This document shows positions 18,712-26,864 of a DNA stretch of 64,000 bases, piece after piece. Source of the stretch: Streptomyces sp. WMMB 322 (GTDB taxonomy: Bacteria; Actinomycetota; Actinomycetes; Streptomycetales; Streptomycetaceae). The translations under genes and the position numbers were made by a program. The first letter of the stretch is position 1. Each line of letters opens with the position of its first letter. The DNA lies in the NCBI RefSeq assembly GCF_900090145.1, contig NZ_FMHI01000013.1:124001-188000 (forward strand), given 5' to 3'. Under the pieces are notes generated by a model. The model did no database searches and had not been told where the DNA came from. It saw only the letters and a list, made by a program, of their open reading frames with translations.

Positions 18712-19149
18712 GCTCGAACCCTAGAAGGACGAGGCCCGTGGTTTCGGCGGTCTCCAGGTGGATCTTTGGTCTCCGCTCCGGGGCGTACGCTCGCGCGCCC
18801 GCATACAACCGACGGGGTACGGCACCACCCGCCCCGGCCCGGCGGGGACCGGGGCCGGGGAGGAAGGCGGCGCTCATCCCGGGCTGCCACCACCCGTCCT
18901 CTACCACCGTCAGGATCCGCCCTGACGGCCTCGGTCGGTGATCACTGCGTCGCGTGGGACGGCCGTGTGCTGCCATTCGCGCTCACCGGGGTGCGCATAC
19001 CGGTGGAGCGCCGCCGGCGGTGGCGCTCCACCGCCGGGGCGGAACCGCATCTCGAGCGCTCGACGCGATCCTTGCCAGCCCACCTGAGACGAGCATACTG
19101 TATGCAGTATTCCTTGAGTCGAGCGCACCATCCAGGGAGGGTCCTCACC
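18712..19149. other. Divergent intergenic region of 438 bp
   Basis: Promoter space between the hydrolase-ATPase fusion (minus) and oxalyl-CoA decarboxylase (plus). Apart from the operator at 19093-19110 and the ribosome site AGGGAGGG before 19150, I see nothing specific. Confidence 0.5.
19093..19110. promoter_or_regulatory. Overlapping dyads, likely GntR-type operator of oxc
   Basis: ATACTG-tatg-CAGTAT (19095-19110) is a perfect inverted repeat, and GCATA-ctg-TATGC (19093-19105) overlaps it. It lies 40 nt before the decarboxylase start in an otherwise G/C-rich stretch. The half-sites resemble the ATAC/GTAT operators of FCD-type GntR regulators, but no GntR gene is visible nearby. Confidence 0.6.
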
Positions 19150-20880
19150 ATGACCGCCGCTTCCGTACCGGGCACAGAGGCAGAGGGGGCCGACCACCCC
19201 GATGTCACCGACGGTATTCATCTCGTCGTCGATGCGCTCAAACTCAACGGCGTGGAGACCATCTACGGGGTCGTCGGCATCCCGATCACCGACCTGGCGC
19301 GCGTCGCGCAGGGAGCCGGTATCCGCTACATAGGCTTCCGCCACGAGAGCGACGCCGGACACGCCGCGGCAGCAGCCGGCTTCCTGACGAAGAAGCCGGG
19401 GATCTGTCTGACGGTGTCCGCACCGGGCTTCCTCAACGGGCTGGTGGGGCTGGCCAACGCCACCACGAACTGCTTCCCGATGGTCCAGATCTCCGGATCC
19501 AGCGAACGGCACCTCGTCGACCTGCAGCGCGGCGACTACGAGGAAATGGACCAGCTGGCTGCGGCCAAACCCTTCGCCAAGGCGGCCTACCGCGTCCACC
19601 GCGCGGAGGACATCGGCCGCGGCCTGGCCCGCGCCATCCGCACCGCCGTCTCCGGGCGCCCGGGCGGGGTCTACCTCGACATCCCGGCCGCAGTGCTGGG
19701 CGAAGTCATGGACGCGGAGAAGGGCGCCGCATCACTGTGGCCGGTCGTCGACCCGGCGCCGCGCCAGCTGCCCGACCAGGAAGCCGTCGACCGCGCGATG
19801 GGCCTGCTCGCCAACGCCGAGCGGCCGCTGATCGTGCTCGGCAAGGGCGCGGCCTACGCACAGGCGGACGAGCAGATCCGGGAATTCATCGAGACCACGG
19901 GAATCCCCTACCTCCCGATGTCGATGGCGAAGGGCCTCCTTCCCGACGACCACGCGGGCTCGGCGGCCACCGCCCGCTCGCTCGCGCTCCGCAAGGCAGA
20001 CGTCGTGATGCTCGTCGGCGCGCGGCTCAACTGGCTCCTGGGGCACGGCGAAGCGCCGCAGTGGAATCCGCAGGCCAAGTTCATCCAGGTCGACATCGCC
20101 GCTTCCGAGATGGACAGCAACCAGCCCATCGCGGCGCCGCTGGTGGGTGACGTCGGGTCGGTGATGGAGGCCCTGACCGAGCGGAACAAGGCGGGCGCGA
20201 TCACGGTGCCGGCGCAGTGGCGCGAGGAACTCGACGCCCGCTCGGCGCAGAACGTCGAGAAGATGGCCGGCCGCCTCGAGGCCGCCGCGAGCGCACATCC
20301 GATGAAGTTCCTGGGTGCGCTGCAGGCGATCCGCGACGTGCTGCAGGAGCACCCCCAGGCCTACGTCGTCAACGAGGGCGCCAACGCACTCGACCTCGCC
20401 CGCAACACGATCGGCATGCAGGTGCCGCGGCACCGGCTGGACAGCGGCACCTGGGGCGTCATGGGCATCGGCATGGGTTACGCCATCGCCACCGCCGTCG
20501 AGACCGGCGCTCCGGTCGTGGCCATCGAGGGCGACAGCGCCTTCGGATTCAGCGGTATGGAGGTCGAGACCATCTGCCGCTACAACCTCCCCATCGTCAC
20601 CGTCGTGCTCAACAACAGCGGCGTCTACCGCGGCAACGAGGCCTCCCCTTCGTCCGACCCGGCACCGACCGCCCTCACGGCCCGACACGACGTCATGATG
20701 AAGGCGTTCGGCGGCAAGGGGCATCAGGCGACGACACCGGATGAGGTGGCCACGCTCCTGCGCGAGGCGCTGGCGTCGGGCACGCCGGCACTCATCGACT
20801 GCGTGATCGACCCGTCCGACGGGACCGAGAGCGGCAACATCTCCCACCTCAACCCCAAGGGCATCACCATCCAGAAGTAA
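19150..20880 (+). CDS. oxc: Oxalyl-CoA decarboxylase
   Basis: 576 aa, the normal length. ThDP-dependent removal of CO2 from oxalyl-CoA to give formyl-CoA. The cofactor-activating Glu is in FRHESDAG, the ThDP/Mg motif GDSAFGFSGMEVETICRYNLP is in the C-terminal domain (about 466-490), and the family-typical active-site loop NNSGVYRGNE follows. ATG 19150 has AGGGAGGG at ideal spacing. It stands alone between a divergent promoter with a palindromic operator and a strong terminator. A formyl-CoA transferase should partner it; the only CoA-transferase in the window is at 6986-8173 and is not a clear Frc. Confidence 0.95.
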   Translation: MTAASVPGTEAEGADHPDVTDGIHLVVDALKLNGVETIYGVVGIPITDLARVAQGAGIRYIGFRHESDAGHAAAAAGFLTKKPGICLTVSAPGFLNGLVGLANATTNCFPMVQISGSSERHLVDLQRGDYEEMDQLAAAKPFAKAAYRVHRAEDIGRGLARAIRTAVSGRPGGVYLDIPAAVLGEVMDAEKGAASLWPVVDPAPRQLPDQEAVDRAMGLLANAERPLIVLGKGAAYAQADEQIREFIETTGIPYLPMSMAKGLLPDDHAGSAATARSLALRKADVVMLVGARLNWLLGHGEAPQWNPQAKFIQVDIAASEMDSNQPIAAPLVGDVGSVMEALTERNKAGAITVPAQWREELDARSAQNVEKMAGRLEAAASAHPMKFLGALQAIRDVLQEHPQAYVVNEGANALDLARNTIGMQVPRHRLDSGTWGVMGIGMGYAIATAVETGAPVVAIEGDSAFGFSGMEVETICRYNLPIVTVVLNNSGVYRGNEASPSSDPAPTALTARHDVMMKAFGGKGHQATTPDEVATLLREALASGTPALIDCVIDPSDGTESGNISHLNPKGITIQK

Positions 20881-20996
20881 CGAAGCACTGCCGGACCGCC
20901 CCGGACCGACGTCATGACTGCTGGTCGAACAGCGAGGCGGGGCACGGCAATTGCCCGAAGGGTGAGTGCGAGGCGAAGTGACCGCGGCACGCGTGC

Positions 20997-21026
20997 CCCG
21001 GTGCCGACGCGAGCGTCGGCACCGGG
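20997..21026. terminator. Terminator between oxc and the sigma factor gene
   Basis: A perfect 12-bp stem (20997-21008 with 21015-21026) and 6-nt loop lies between convergent genes, just beyond the sigma-factor stop at 21028. It can stop transcription from both sides. Confidence 0.85.
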
Positions 21027-21027
21027 A

Positions 21028-22026
21028 CTACTCCGCGCCCTCCGGCGGGAGGCGCTCCGGGAGCCCGAGCCGCGGGAACCGGTCGTCGTGGAAGGTGACG
21101 ATCTCGGTGATGGCCCCGCCGGTGACGCGCAGGACGTCGATCGTCAGTGGCAGGTACGCGCCCTCCCGCTCCTGCCAGAGGTAGAAGGCGACGGCGGGCT
21201 GCCGGTTCACGGAGGTGGGGACGGCCCGCAGACCGGTCATGCCCTCGAAGCCGTCCTCGATCCAGCTGTTCACGACCGTGTCGCGGCCGATATGCAGGCC
21301 CGGGGTGGGTGGCATCGAGCAGCGGACGTCGTCGCGCAGCATCGAGGCGAGCGCCGGGATGTCCGTGGCGATGCTGGCGTCGGTGAAGCGGCGAATCAGC
21401 TCGCGAGTCCCGGCGTCCTCATCGCCGCCGGTCCAGTCCTGCCGTTCGGCGGGCAGATGCTCCCGCATGCCGGCGCGGGCCCGCTGGAGCGCGCTGTTCA
21501 CGGAGTTGACCGAGTCCCCGAGGAGCTCCGCGACGTCCTTCGCCGGCCAGCCGAGCACGTCCCTGAGGATCAGCACGGCCCGCGGGCGCGGCGCGAGGTG
21601 CTGGACCGCGACCAGGTACGCCAGCTCGATCGTCTCCCGCGCGACGGCGACGCTCTCCGGCTCCTCCGCGTCACCGGCAGGCAGCTCGTCGAGCAGCCGG
21701 TCCGGGTAGGGCTGAAGCCACAGCACCTCGCCGCCGGTCGCGGGCTGAGGGCGGCGCTTGGCCAGCAGGTCCAGGCAGGCGTTGGTGGCGATCCGGTACA
21801 GCCAGGCCCGGAACGTCGACCGTCCCTCGAAAGTCTCCCGCCGCCGCCAGGCACGCAGGAACGTCTCCTGAACGGTGTCCTCGGCGTCCTCGAACGACCC
21901 CAGCATCCGGTAGCAGTGCACGTGCAGCTCCCGCCGGTGCCGCTCGGCCAGCCCCGAGAAAGTCGGTTCGTCGACCTCGCCGAGCCCGCTCACGCCCAGC
22001 TCCTCCAGCCGTGTGTCCGCGCTCAT
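21028..22026 (-). CDS. ECF sigma factor with SnoaL-like C-terminal domain (SigG-like)
   Basis: 332 aa. Region 2 (about 25-90) has HCYRMLGSFEDAEDTVQETFLRAW and region 4 (about 140-195) has LPPRPRAVLILRDVLGW-like and SVNSALQRARAGM recognition sequence. Residues 205-325 resemble a SnoaL/NTF2 fold, found in SigG/SigJ and ECF41-type factors, where it replaces a separate anti-sigma factor. Start ATG 22026 follows GGAGG. Divergent from the VOC gene 98 nt away, which is a plausible target. Signal unknown. Confidence 0.88.
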   Translation of the reverse strand: MSADTRLEELGVSGLGEVDEPTFSGLAERHRRELHVHCYRMLGSFEDAEDTVQETFLRAWRRRETFEGRSTFRAWLYRIATNACLDLLAKRRPQPATGGEVLWLQPYPDRLLDELPAGDAEEPESVAVARETIELAYLVAVQHLAPRPRAVLILRDVLGWPAKDVAELLGDSVNSVNSALQRARAGMREHLPAERQDWTGGDEDAGTRELIRRFTDASIATDIPALASMLRDDVRCSMPPTPGLHIGRDTVVNSWIEDGFEGMTGLRAVPTSVNRQPAVAFYLWQEREGAYLPLTIDVLRVTGGAITEIVTFHDDRFPRLGLPERLPPEGAE

Positions 22027-22113
22027 CACGTCATCCCTCCGCCTCGTCGTGTCCCGTCGCAGGTGTGACGGGTGCGGACGCGAGAACTCATCACCAGGGT
22101 CGGCCGGGCTCGG

Positions 22114-22119
22114 TAACAT
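22114..22119 (+). promoter_or_regulatory. Possible -10 box of a leaderless VOC transcript
   Basis: TAACAT ends 5 nt before the ATG at 22125, where a transcript would begin at or next to the start codon. No Shine-Dalgarno is present, which agrees with leaderless translation. A matching -35 is not clear. Confidence 0.35.
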
Positions 22120-22124
22120 GCGGC

Positions 22125-22562
22125 ATGGCCATCAAACTTGAGAACGTCGGCATCGCCGTTCGGGACCTCGAAGCGGCGATCTCCTTCTTCACCGACCTGG
22201 GACTCACGATCGTCGGCCGTGACACTGTCAGTGGTGAGTGGACCGACACGGCCGTCGGCCTCGATGGCAATCACGCCGACATCGCGATGCTCCAGACGCC
22301 GGACGGTCACGGCCGCCTTGAACTTTTCGAGTACATCCACCCCGAAGCGATCGAGTCGGAGCCCACTCGTCCCAACGAGATCGGCATGCATCGCGTCGCC
22401 TTCTCCGTCGACGACATCGACAAAGCCCTTGAGACGGCCGCAAAGCACGGATGCCGTCCGCTTCGCGGTGTGGCGAACTATGAGGACGTCTACAAACTCA
22501 CGTATCTCCGCGGTCCCAGCGGCATCCTTGTGATGCTCGCCGAGGAGCTGAAGCAGAACTGA
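22125..22562 (+). CDS. VOC-superfamily (glyoxalase/bleomycin-resistance-like) protein
   Basis: 145 aa, a paired beta-alpha-beta-beta-beta fold. It starts IKLENVGIAVRDLEAAISFFTDLGL and has a second-half GMHRVAFSVDDID; the Glu in RLELFEY and the His in the second half are at metal-ligand positions, the first-half His is replaced by Asn/Gly. Members include lyases, dioxygenases and drug-binding proteins; this one cannot be placed further. Codons such as CTT, ACA and AAA are commoner than in neighbours, which hints at transfer. No ribosome site is visible. Confidence 0.82.
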   Translation: MAIKLENVGIAVRDLEAAISFFTDLGLTIVGRDTVSGEWTDTAVGLDGNHADIAMLQTPDGHGRLELFEYIHPEAIESEPTRPNEIGMHRVAFSVDDIDKALETAAKHGCRPLRGVANYEDVYKLTYLRGPSGILVMLAEELKQN

Positions 22563-22568
22563 CGGCTC

Positions 22569-22590
22569 TCGCCGCCCGGACCGGCGGCGG
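22569..22590 (+). terminator. Short hairpin after the VOC gene
   Basis: CGCCGCC and GGCGGCG pair around a 6-nt loop, starting 8 nt after the VOC stop codon. A modest terminator for the plus strand. The remaining sequence to 22863, the 3' side of the symporter gene, shows no gene. Confidence 0.55.
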
Positions 22591-22863
22591 CAGAGCAGGC
22601 GCCTGAACCGGGCGTGCCGGACCCGGGCAGGCTGGATGCCGCGTTCCGGACGGGCATCGGCGCCTTCCTCGGTGAGCAGGATGCCGGACCCCCTCCCGCT
22701 CCGGGCGTCACGTCCCCGCCGTGCGCCGTGCGCGAGGCGCAGCTTTCGCAGTCACCCCGGCCGAGGCGGAGTCGCTGGCGCGCTCGTGGAAGGCGGCCGC
22801 CCCGGCGGCACGGTACGCAGCTGCGGAGCCGCCTCCGGACGGGCCGGGCGGACCCCGGAGAGG

Positions 22864-24324
22864 TCAGGGTGCGTGCAACCGCAGCGCCGCACGCTCCGCG
22901 CCCTCCGGCGGCACCCCACGCCAGGACACCACGATCATGGTGAGGAAGGTCAGCGGCACCGTCCAGCACGCGGGCTGCGCCAGCAGCACCGTGACCACCC
23001 CGGAGTGCCAGTCCGTCGCCGCGGAGAGGAACGCGGCGCCCGTCGCCGACGCCGCGCCCACCGCGAGCCCTGCGCCGGCGCCCGCGACCGTGAGGCGGGG
23101 CCACCAGATACCCAGCACCAGCAGCGGGCAGAACGTCGAGGCGGCCACGGCGAAGGCCCAGCCCACGAGGACGTTGATGTCCAGATGGGAGGCGGGCAGG
23201 GAGAGCAGCACCGCGACCAGGGCGCCCGCGGCGACGGCCACCCGCAGGCGGGAGATCCCGCTGCCGAAGAGGTCGTGCGACAGGCCGCCCGCCAGGGCGA
23301 GCAGCAGCCCGGAGGATGTCGAGAGGAAGGCGGCGAAGGCGCCGGCAGCGACCAGGGCGGTGAGTACGCTGCCGAGTGCCCCGGGCACCGCGACTCCGGG
23401 CACGACGACGGTCACCGTGTCCGTGGCGTTGTTCAGCACCAGTTGCGGAGTGAGCACCCGTCCCAGCAGCCCGTAGACCACCGGGAAGAGGTAGAAGAGG
23501 CCCAGCAGGGCGATCACCCGGACCGCGACGCGTCGGGCGACTTGGGCAGTGGAGCTGGTGTGGAAGCGCATGATCACATGCGGCAGCCCGATCGCTCCCA
23601 GCGTGGTGGCCACCAGCACCGACCAGGTGGCCAGCAGCGGGTGGCCTGCACCCCCGATGTCCAGCAGCGGGCGGCTCCACCTCTCCGGCACGCTGACCGG
23701 TGTGAACGCCTCCGCCCGCGTCTCCGCTCCGACATGGATCATCAGAAACACCGCGGGCACGGCGATGAACGCCAGCTTCACCAGGTAGTGGAACGCCTGC
23801 ACGTACGTGGCGGAGCGCATGCCTCCCAGTGCGATGGAGCCACTGACCACCAGGCCGGCCAGCACCACCCCCACCCAGTAGGGCGTGCCGCTGACCAGGT
23901 GGAGCACCACGCCCGCGCCCTTGAACTGCGGCACGAGGTACAGCCACATGATCACCAGCACGATCCCCCCGCACAGCCGCCGAATGCCGGGAGAGCCGAG
24001 CCGGTACTCCGCGAAGTCGGGCACGGTGAAGGCGCCCGAGCGCCGCATCGGGCCGGCGACCAGCGCCACCACGGCCACATAGCCCGAGGTGAAACCCACC
24101 GCGAACCACATCGTGCCGATCCCGTCCTTGAGCAGCAGCCCCGCGAGCCCGAGCACCGACGCGGCCGAGACGTACTCCCCGGCGATGGCCATGGCGTTCC
24201 AGCCCGGTGCGACACGGCGGGAGGCCACCAGGAAGTCCGGTGTCGTACGGGCCGCGCGCACCCCGTACAGGCCGATCGCCAGGCTCGCGGCCAGCAGGAA
24301 TCCGATGACCAGCAGTCCCGTCAC
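22864..24324 (-). CDS. Sodium:solute symporter (SSS family)
   Basis: 486 aa, thirteen predicted membrane segments of the LeuT-like fold. Segment 2 has the AGEYVSAASVLGLAG motif, and segment 9 region carries FLSTSSGLLLALAGGLSHD, near the sodium-binding Ser/Thr residues. It belongs with monocarboxylate/acetate symporters. Its start overlaps a small two-helix protein by 4 nt and lies just downstream of a two-component system. Substrate probably a short organic acid. Confidence 0.87.
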   Translation of the reverse strand: MTGLLVIGFLLAASLAIGLYGVRAARTTPDFLVASRRVAPGWNAMAIAGEYVSAASVLGLAGLLLKDGIGTMWFAVGFTSGYVAVVALVAGPMRRSGAFTVPDFAEYRLGSPGIRRLCGGIVLVIMWLYLVPQFKGAGVVLHLVSGTPYWVGVVLAGLVVSGSIALGGMRSATYVQAFHYLVKLAFIAVPAVFLMIHVGAETRAEAFTPVSVPERWSRPLLDIGGAGHPLLATWSVLVATTLGAIGLPHVIMRFHTSSTAQVARRVAVRVIALLGLFYLFPVVYGLLGRVLTPQLVLNNATDTVTVVVPGVAVPGALGSVLTALVAAGAFAAFLSTSSGLLLALAGGLSHDLFGSGISRLRVAVAAGALVAVLLSLPASHLDINVLVGWAFAVAASTFCPLLVLGIWWPRLTVAGAGAGLAVGAASATGAAFLSAATDWHSGVVTVLLAQPACWTVPLTFLTMIVVSWRGVPPEGAERAALRLHAP

Positions 24325-24806
24325 GGTGCGACGCCCCCGAAGCCCTGCTCCTTCCCGGCCCTGTCGTGCGCGGTGTCCGCGTCACGCGGGCCGGGCGGCA
24401 CGATGTCCGGGCCCCAGTCGTGGGAGCCGGGGGAACCGGCGCCGTCCGGCTCGCCGCCTTCCCGGGCCTCGGTACGCTCCGCCACCCGCACATGCGCGAC
24501 GGCGATCAGCAGCAGGAGCGGATAGGTCGCGATGGCCAGCAGCAGCCAGGAGACGGGGACGCCGCCCCAGGTCACCCGGTCGAGCACGGGCAGGGCGGCG
24601 ATCACCCCGCTGGTGCCGAAGAGCACGATCCCGAGCAGGCCCATGGTGCGCAGGGCCGTCCGCCGCTGGGCGGCGAAGACCCGGCGGGCCCGCTCCGGGT
24701 CGGTGGGACCGGGCAGCGGCAGCGGCCGGGGCCGCATCCGGTGGTGGCGTGCCAGAGCGATCCGGGTCTGCGGGCTGGTGACCTTCGTTCTGCGGGGCCC
24801 CGTCAT
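24321..24806 (-). CDS. Small two-helix membrane protein, symporter partner
   Basis: 161 aa with a basic N-terminus, two membrane helices (about 52-72 and 85-105) and an acidic, Gly/Pro-rich cytosolic tail. It overlaps the response-regulator stop and the symporter start by 4 nt each. The arrangement mirrors the DUF485-symporter pair at 28541-28915, though the sequence is not a clear DUF485. Likely an accessory subunit. Confidence 0.75.
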   Translation of the reverse strand: MTGPRRTKVTSPQTRIALARHHRMRPRPLPLPGPTDPERARRVFAAQRRTALRTMGLLGIVLFGTSGVIAALPVLDRVTWGGVPVSWLLLAIATYPLLLLIAVAHVRVAERTEAREGGEPDGAGSPGSHDWGPDIVPPGPRDADTAHDRAGKEQGFGGVAP

Positions 24807-25585
24807 TGCGCGGCCCGCCCCAGCTCTCCGCTGCGCGCCGCATCCATCAGCCGTTCGCGCAGGCCTCGCGAGTGCCGGCGGCTGACCGGTACGTCACCGG
24901 CGGGCGTGCAGGCCACCAGCCCGGAGGAACTGGTCACGCGCAGGTCGTGCACCCAGCCGGCGGCGACCAGGTACCCGCGGTGCGCCCGTACGAAGCCGAC
25001 GGGCGCCCACACCTCCTCCAGGTAGGACAGCGACAGCCGGATCAGATGCGTGCCGTCGGCCGTGTGCAGCCGCACATAGTCGCCGTGGGCCTCCGCGAAC
25101 TGCACGTCGGCTCGGCGGACGAAGACGGTGTGGCGGCTGTGCTCGATCTGCACGACGTCCAGGTCGTCGTGCGGCGCCTCGTCCGTCGCCGCGCCCCCGC
25201 GCTGCCTGAGGACACGGGTGACGGATTCGGACAGCCTCTCCGGCCGCACGGGCTTGAGCAGGTAGTCGACCGCGCCGATCCCGAACGCCTCGATTGCGTG
25301 GGACTCGGAAGCGGTCACGAACACGATGGCGGGCGGTGCGGAGAGCCTGCTCAGCACCCGCGCCAGGTCCATCCCGTCCAGACCGGGCATGGAGATGTCC
25401 AGGAAGACGGCGTCGAAGGCGGGTGTCCCCAGCAGCCGTACCGCCGCTTCGCCGCTCTCCGCGGACACCACGTCGGCGATCTCCGGTATGCCGCCGAGCA
25501 GCACCGCCAGCTCCTCCCGGGTGGAGGGTTCGTCCTCGACGACGAGGACGCACAGCCCCGGGGAGGTGTGGGCCGTCCTTGTCAT
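24803..25585 (-). CDS. LytTR-type response regulator
   Basis: 260 aa. Receiver domain 10-130 with acidic pocket VVEDEP, phospho-acceptor Asp63 in FLDISMPG, conserved Thr in VTAS and Lys in LLKPVRP. Residues 150-250 are a LytTR DNA-binding domain (FVRRADVQFAEAHGDYVRLH, RAHRGYLV). It starts inside the end of the kinase gene with a 4-nt overlap. It probably activates the flanking symporter operons when its ligand is outside. Confidence 0.92.
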   Translation of the reverse strand: MTRTAHTSPGLCVLVVEDEPSTREELAVLLGGIPEIADVVSAESGEAAVRLLGTPAFDAVFLDISMPGLDGMDLARVLSRLSAPPAIVFVTASESHAIEAFGIGAVDYLLKPVRPERLSESVTRVLRQRGGAATDEAPHDDLDVVQIEHSRHTVFVRRADVQFAEAHGDYVRLHTADGTHLIRLSLSYLEEVWAPVGFVRAHRGYLVAAGWVHDLRVTSSSGLVACTPAGDVPVSRRHSRGLRERLMDAARSGELGRAAQ

Positions 25586-26676
25586 TCCGCCAGCACTCCT
25601 CGCATGAACCGTGGCACCCGTATGACCACCTTGGTGCCGCTGCCGGGCGCCGTCTCGATGAGCAGACCGTGTTCCGGTCCGTACACCGCACGCAACCGCT
25701 GGTCCACGTTGGCCATGCCGACCCCGCGGGCCGGCGGGCCCTTCCCGGCGAGGACCGCGCGGGCGAACTCCGGATCCATGCCGACGCCGTCGTCCTCGAT
25801 CTCGATGATGCACAGCGGCCCCTCGCCGAAGCCGGACACGCTGATGTGCCCTCGTCCCGACCGGCGCTCCAGCCCGTGCCGGACGGCATTCTCCACGATG
25901 GGCTGCACCACCAGGAAGGGGATGGCGACGGGCAGGACCTCCGGGGCCATGCGCACGGTGATGTCGAAGCGGTCGTCGAAACGGGCCCGCTGGAGTTCCA
26001 GATACGTCTGGGTCGCCTGCAGTTCGGCCGCCACGGTGGCGTAGTCGCCCTGCGTGGAGAAGCTGTACCGCAAGTAGTCGGCGAAGTCCGTGAGAAGCCC
26101 GCGGGCGAGGTCCGGATCGCTGTGGACGCGGGCGGCGATCACGGCCAGCGCGTTGTGGAGGAAGTGCGGTGAGATCTGGGCGCGCAGGGTACGCAGGTCC
26201 GCGGCGGCGATACGGGCGCGCGCGGTGCGCAGTTCGGCATGGTCCAACGCGTCGGCGACCAGGGCCGCGGTTTCGGTCAGGTCCTCTTCGGCGATCTCGC
26301 CGGCGGCGATCAGGCAACCCGCCAGGTCGTTGGCGACGAGCAGCGGTGCCGCGGACAGCGGGGGCCGGCGCAGCACCGTCCCGTGTTCGTACACCTGGGA
26401 GAGGAGCGCGTCCGGCTCGCTGCCGGGGGGCAGCGCTCCGTGGCGGGCGACCGGCCCGTCGAGGTTGGCGAGGACGACGGCGTCGGCGCCCAGCAGGTGC
26501 CGTATGCGGCGCGCGGCCGCGGTGTTCCGGCCGCCGGCCAGTCCGTCCTGGAGGTCCCTGCCGAGCAGCCGGAGCTCGCGCAGCACGCCGCTGGTCGCGG
26601 CACGCGCCGCGGACGGCGACGGCGCCCCGCGGCGCAGGGGACGGCGGGCGAGGCGTTGCCAGGCGGTCCTGTTCAC
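25582..26676 (-). CDS. LytS-type sensor histidine kinase
   Basis: 364 aa. Residues 30-145 form a GAF-like sensor region without membrane segments, so the kinase is soluble or membrane-associated. The phospho-acceptor box QISPHFLHNAL lies around 165-175, the N box QPIVENAVRHGL around 265 and the G box DDGVGM/GVGMANV after it, as in the HPK7/8 (LytS) class. GTG start at 26676 without a strong ribosome site. It pairs with the LytTR regulator and sits between the two symporter units. Confidence 0.9.
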   Translation of the reverse strand: MNRTAWQRLARRPLRRGAPSPSAARAATSGVLRELRLLGRDLQDGLAGGRNTAAARRIRHLLGADAVVLANLDGPVARHGALPPGSEPDALLSQVYEHGTVLRRPPLSAAPLLVANDLAGCLIAAGEIAEEDLTETAALVADALDHAELRTARARIAAADLRTLRAQISPHFLHNALAVIAARVHSDPDLARGLLTDFADYLRYSFSTQGDYATVAAELQATQTYLELQRARFDDRFDITVRMAPEVLPVAIPFLVVQPIVENAVRHGLERRSGRGHISVSGFGEGPLCIIEIEDDGVGMDPEFARAVLAGKGPPARGVGMANVDQRLRAVYGPEHGLLIETAPGSGTKVVIRVPRFMRGVLAE

Positions 26677-26864
26677 GGGCCGACGGTAACCCAGTGCGGG
26701 AGGAATGGGTCTGGTCAGGACGGGCGGAGGACTGCGGCACCGTGCCGGCCGCCCGTAGTCGCGGGAAGCCCGGGTCCGACGGAAGTCCGGGGCGCCGGCG
26801 GAGGGGTTGGCGCGGTCCGGAAGTGGTCCACCGTCGGACCCGGGCGTGGGCCGGTGCAGGCCCG

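Noticed and set aside
22569..22863. A small gene between VOC and the symporter
   Set aside because: Frames here have no homology features and run into the symporter gene on the opposite strand.
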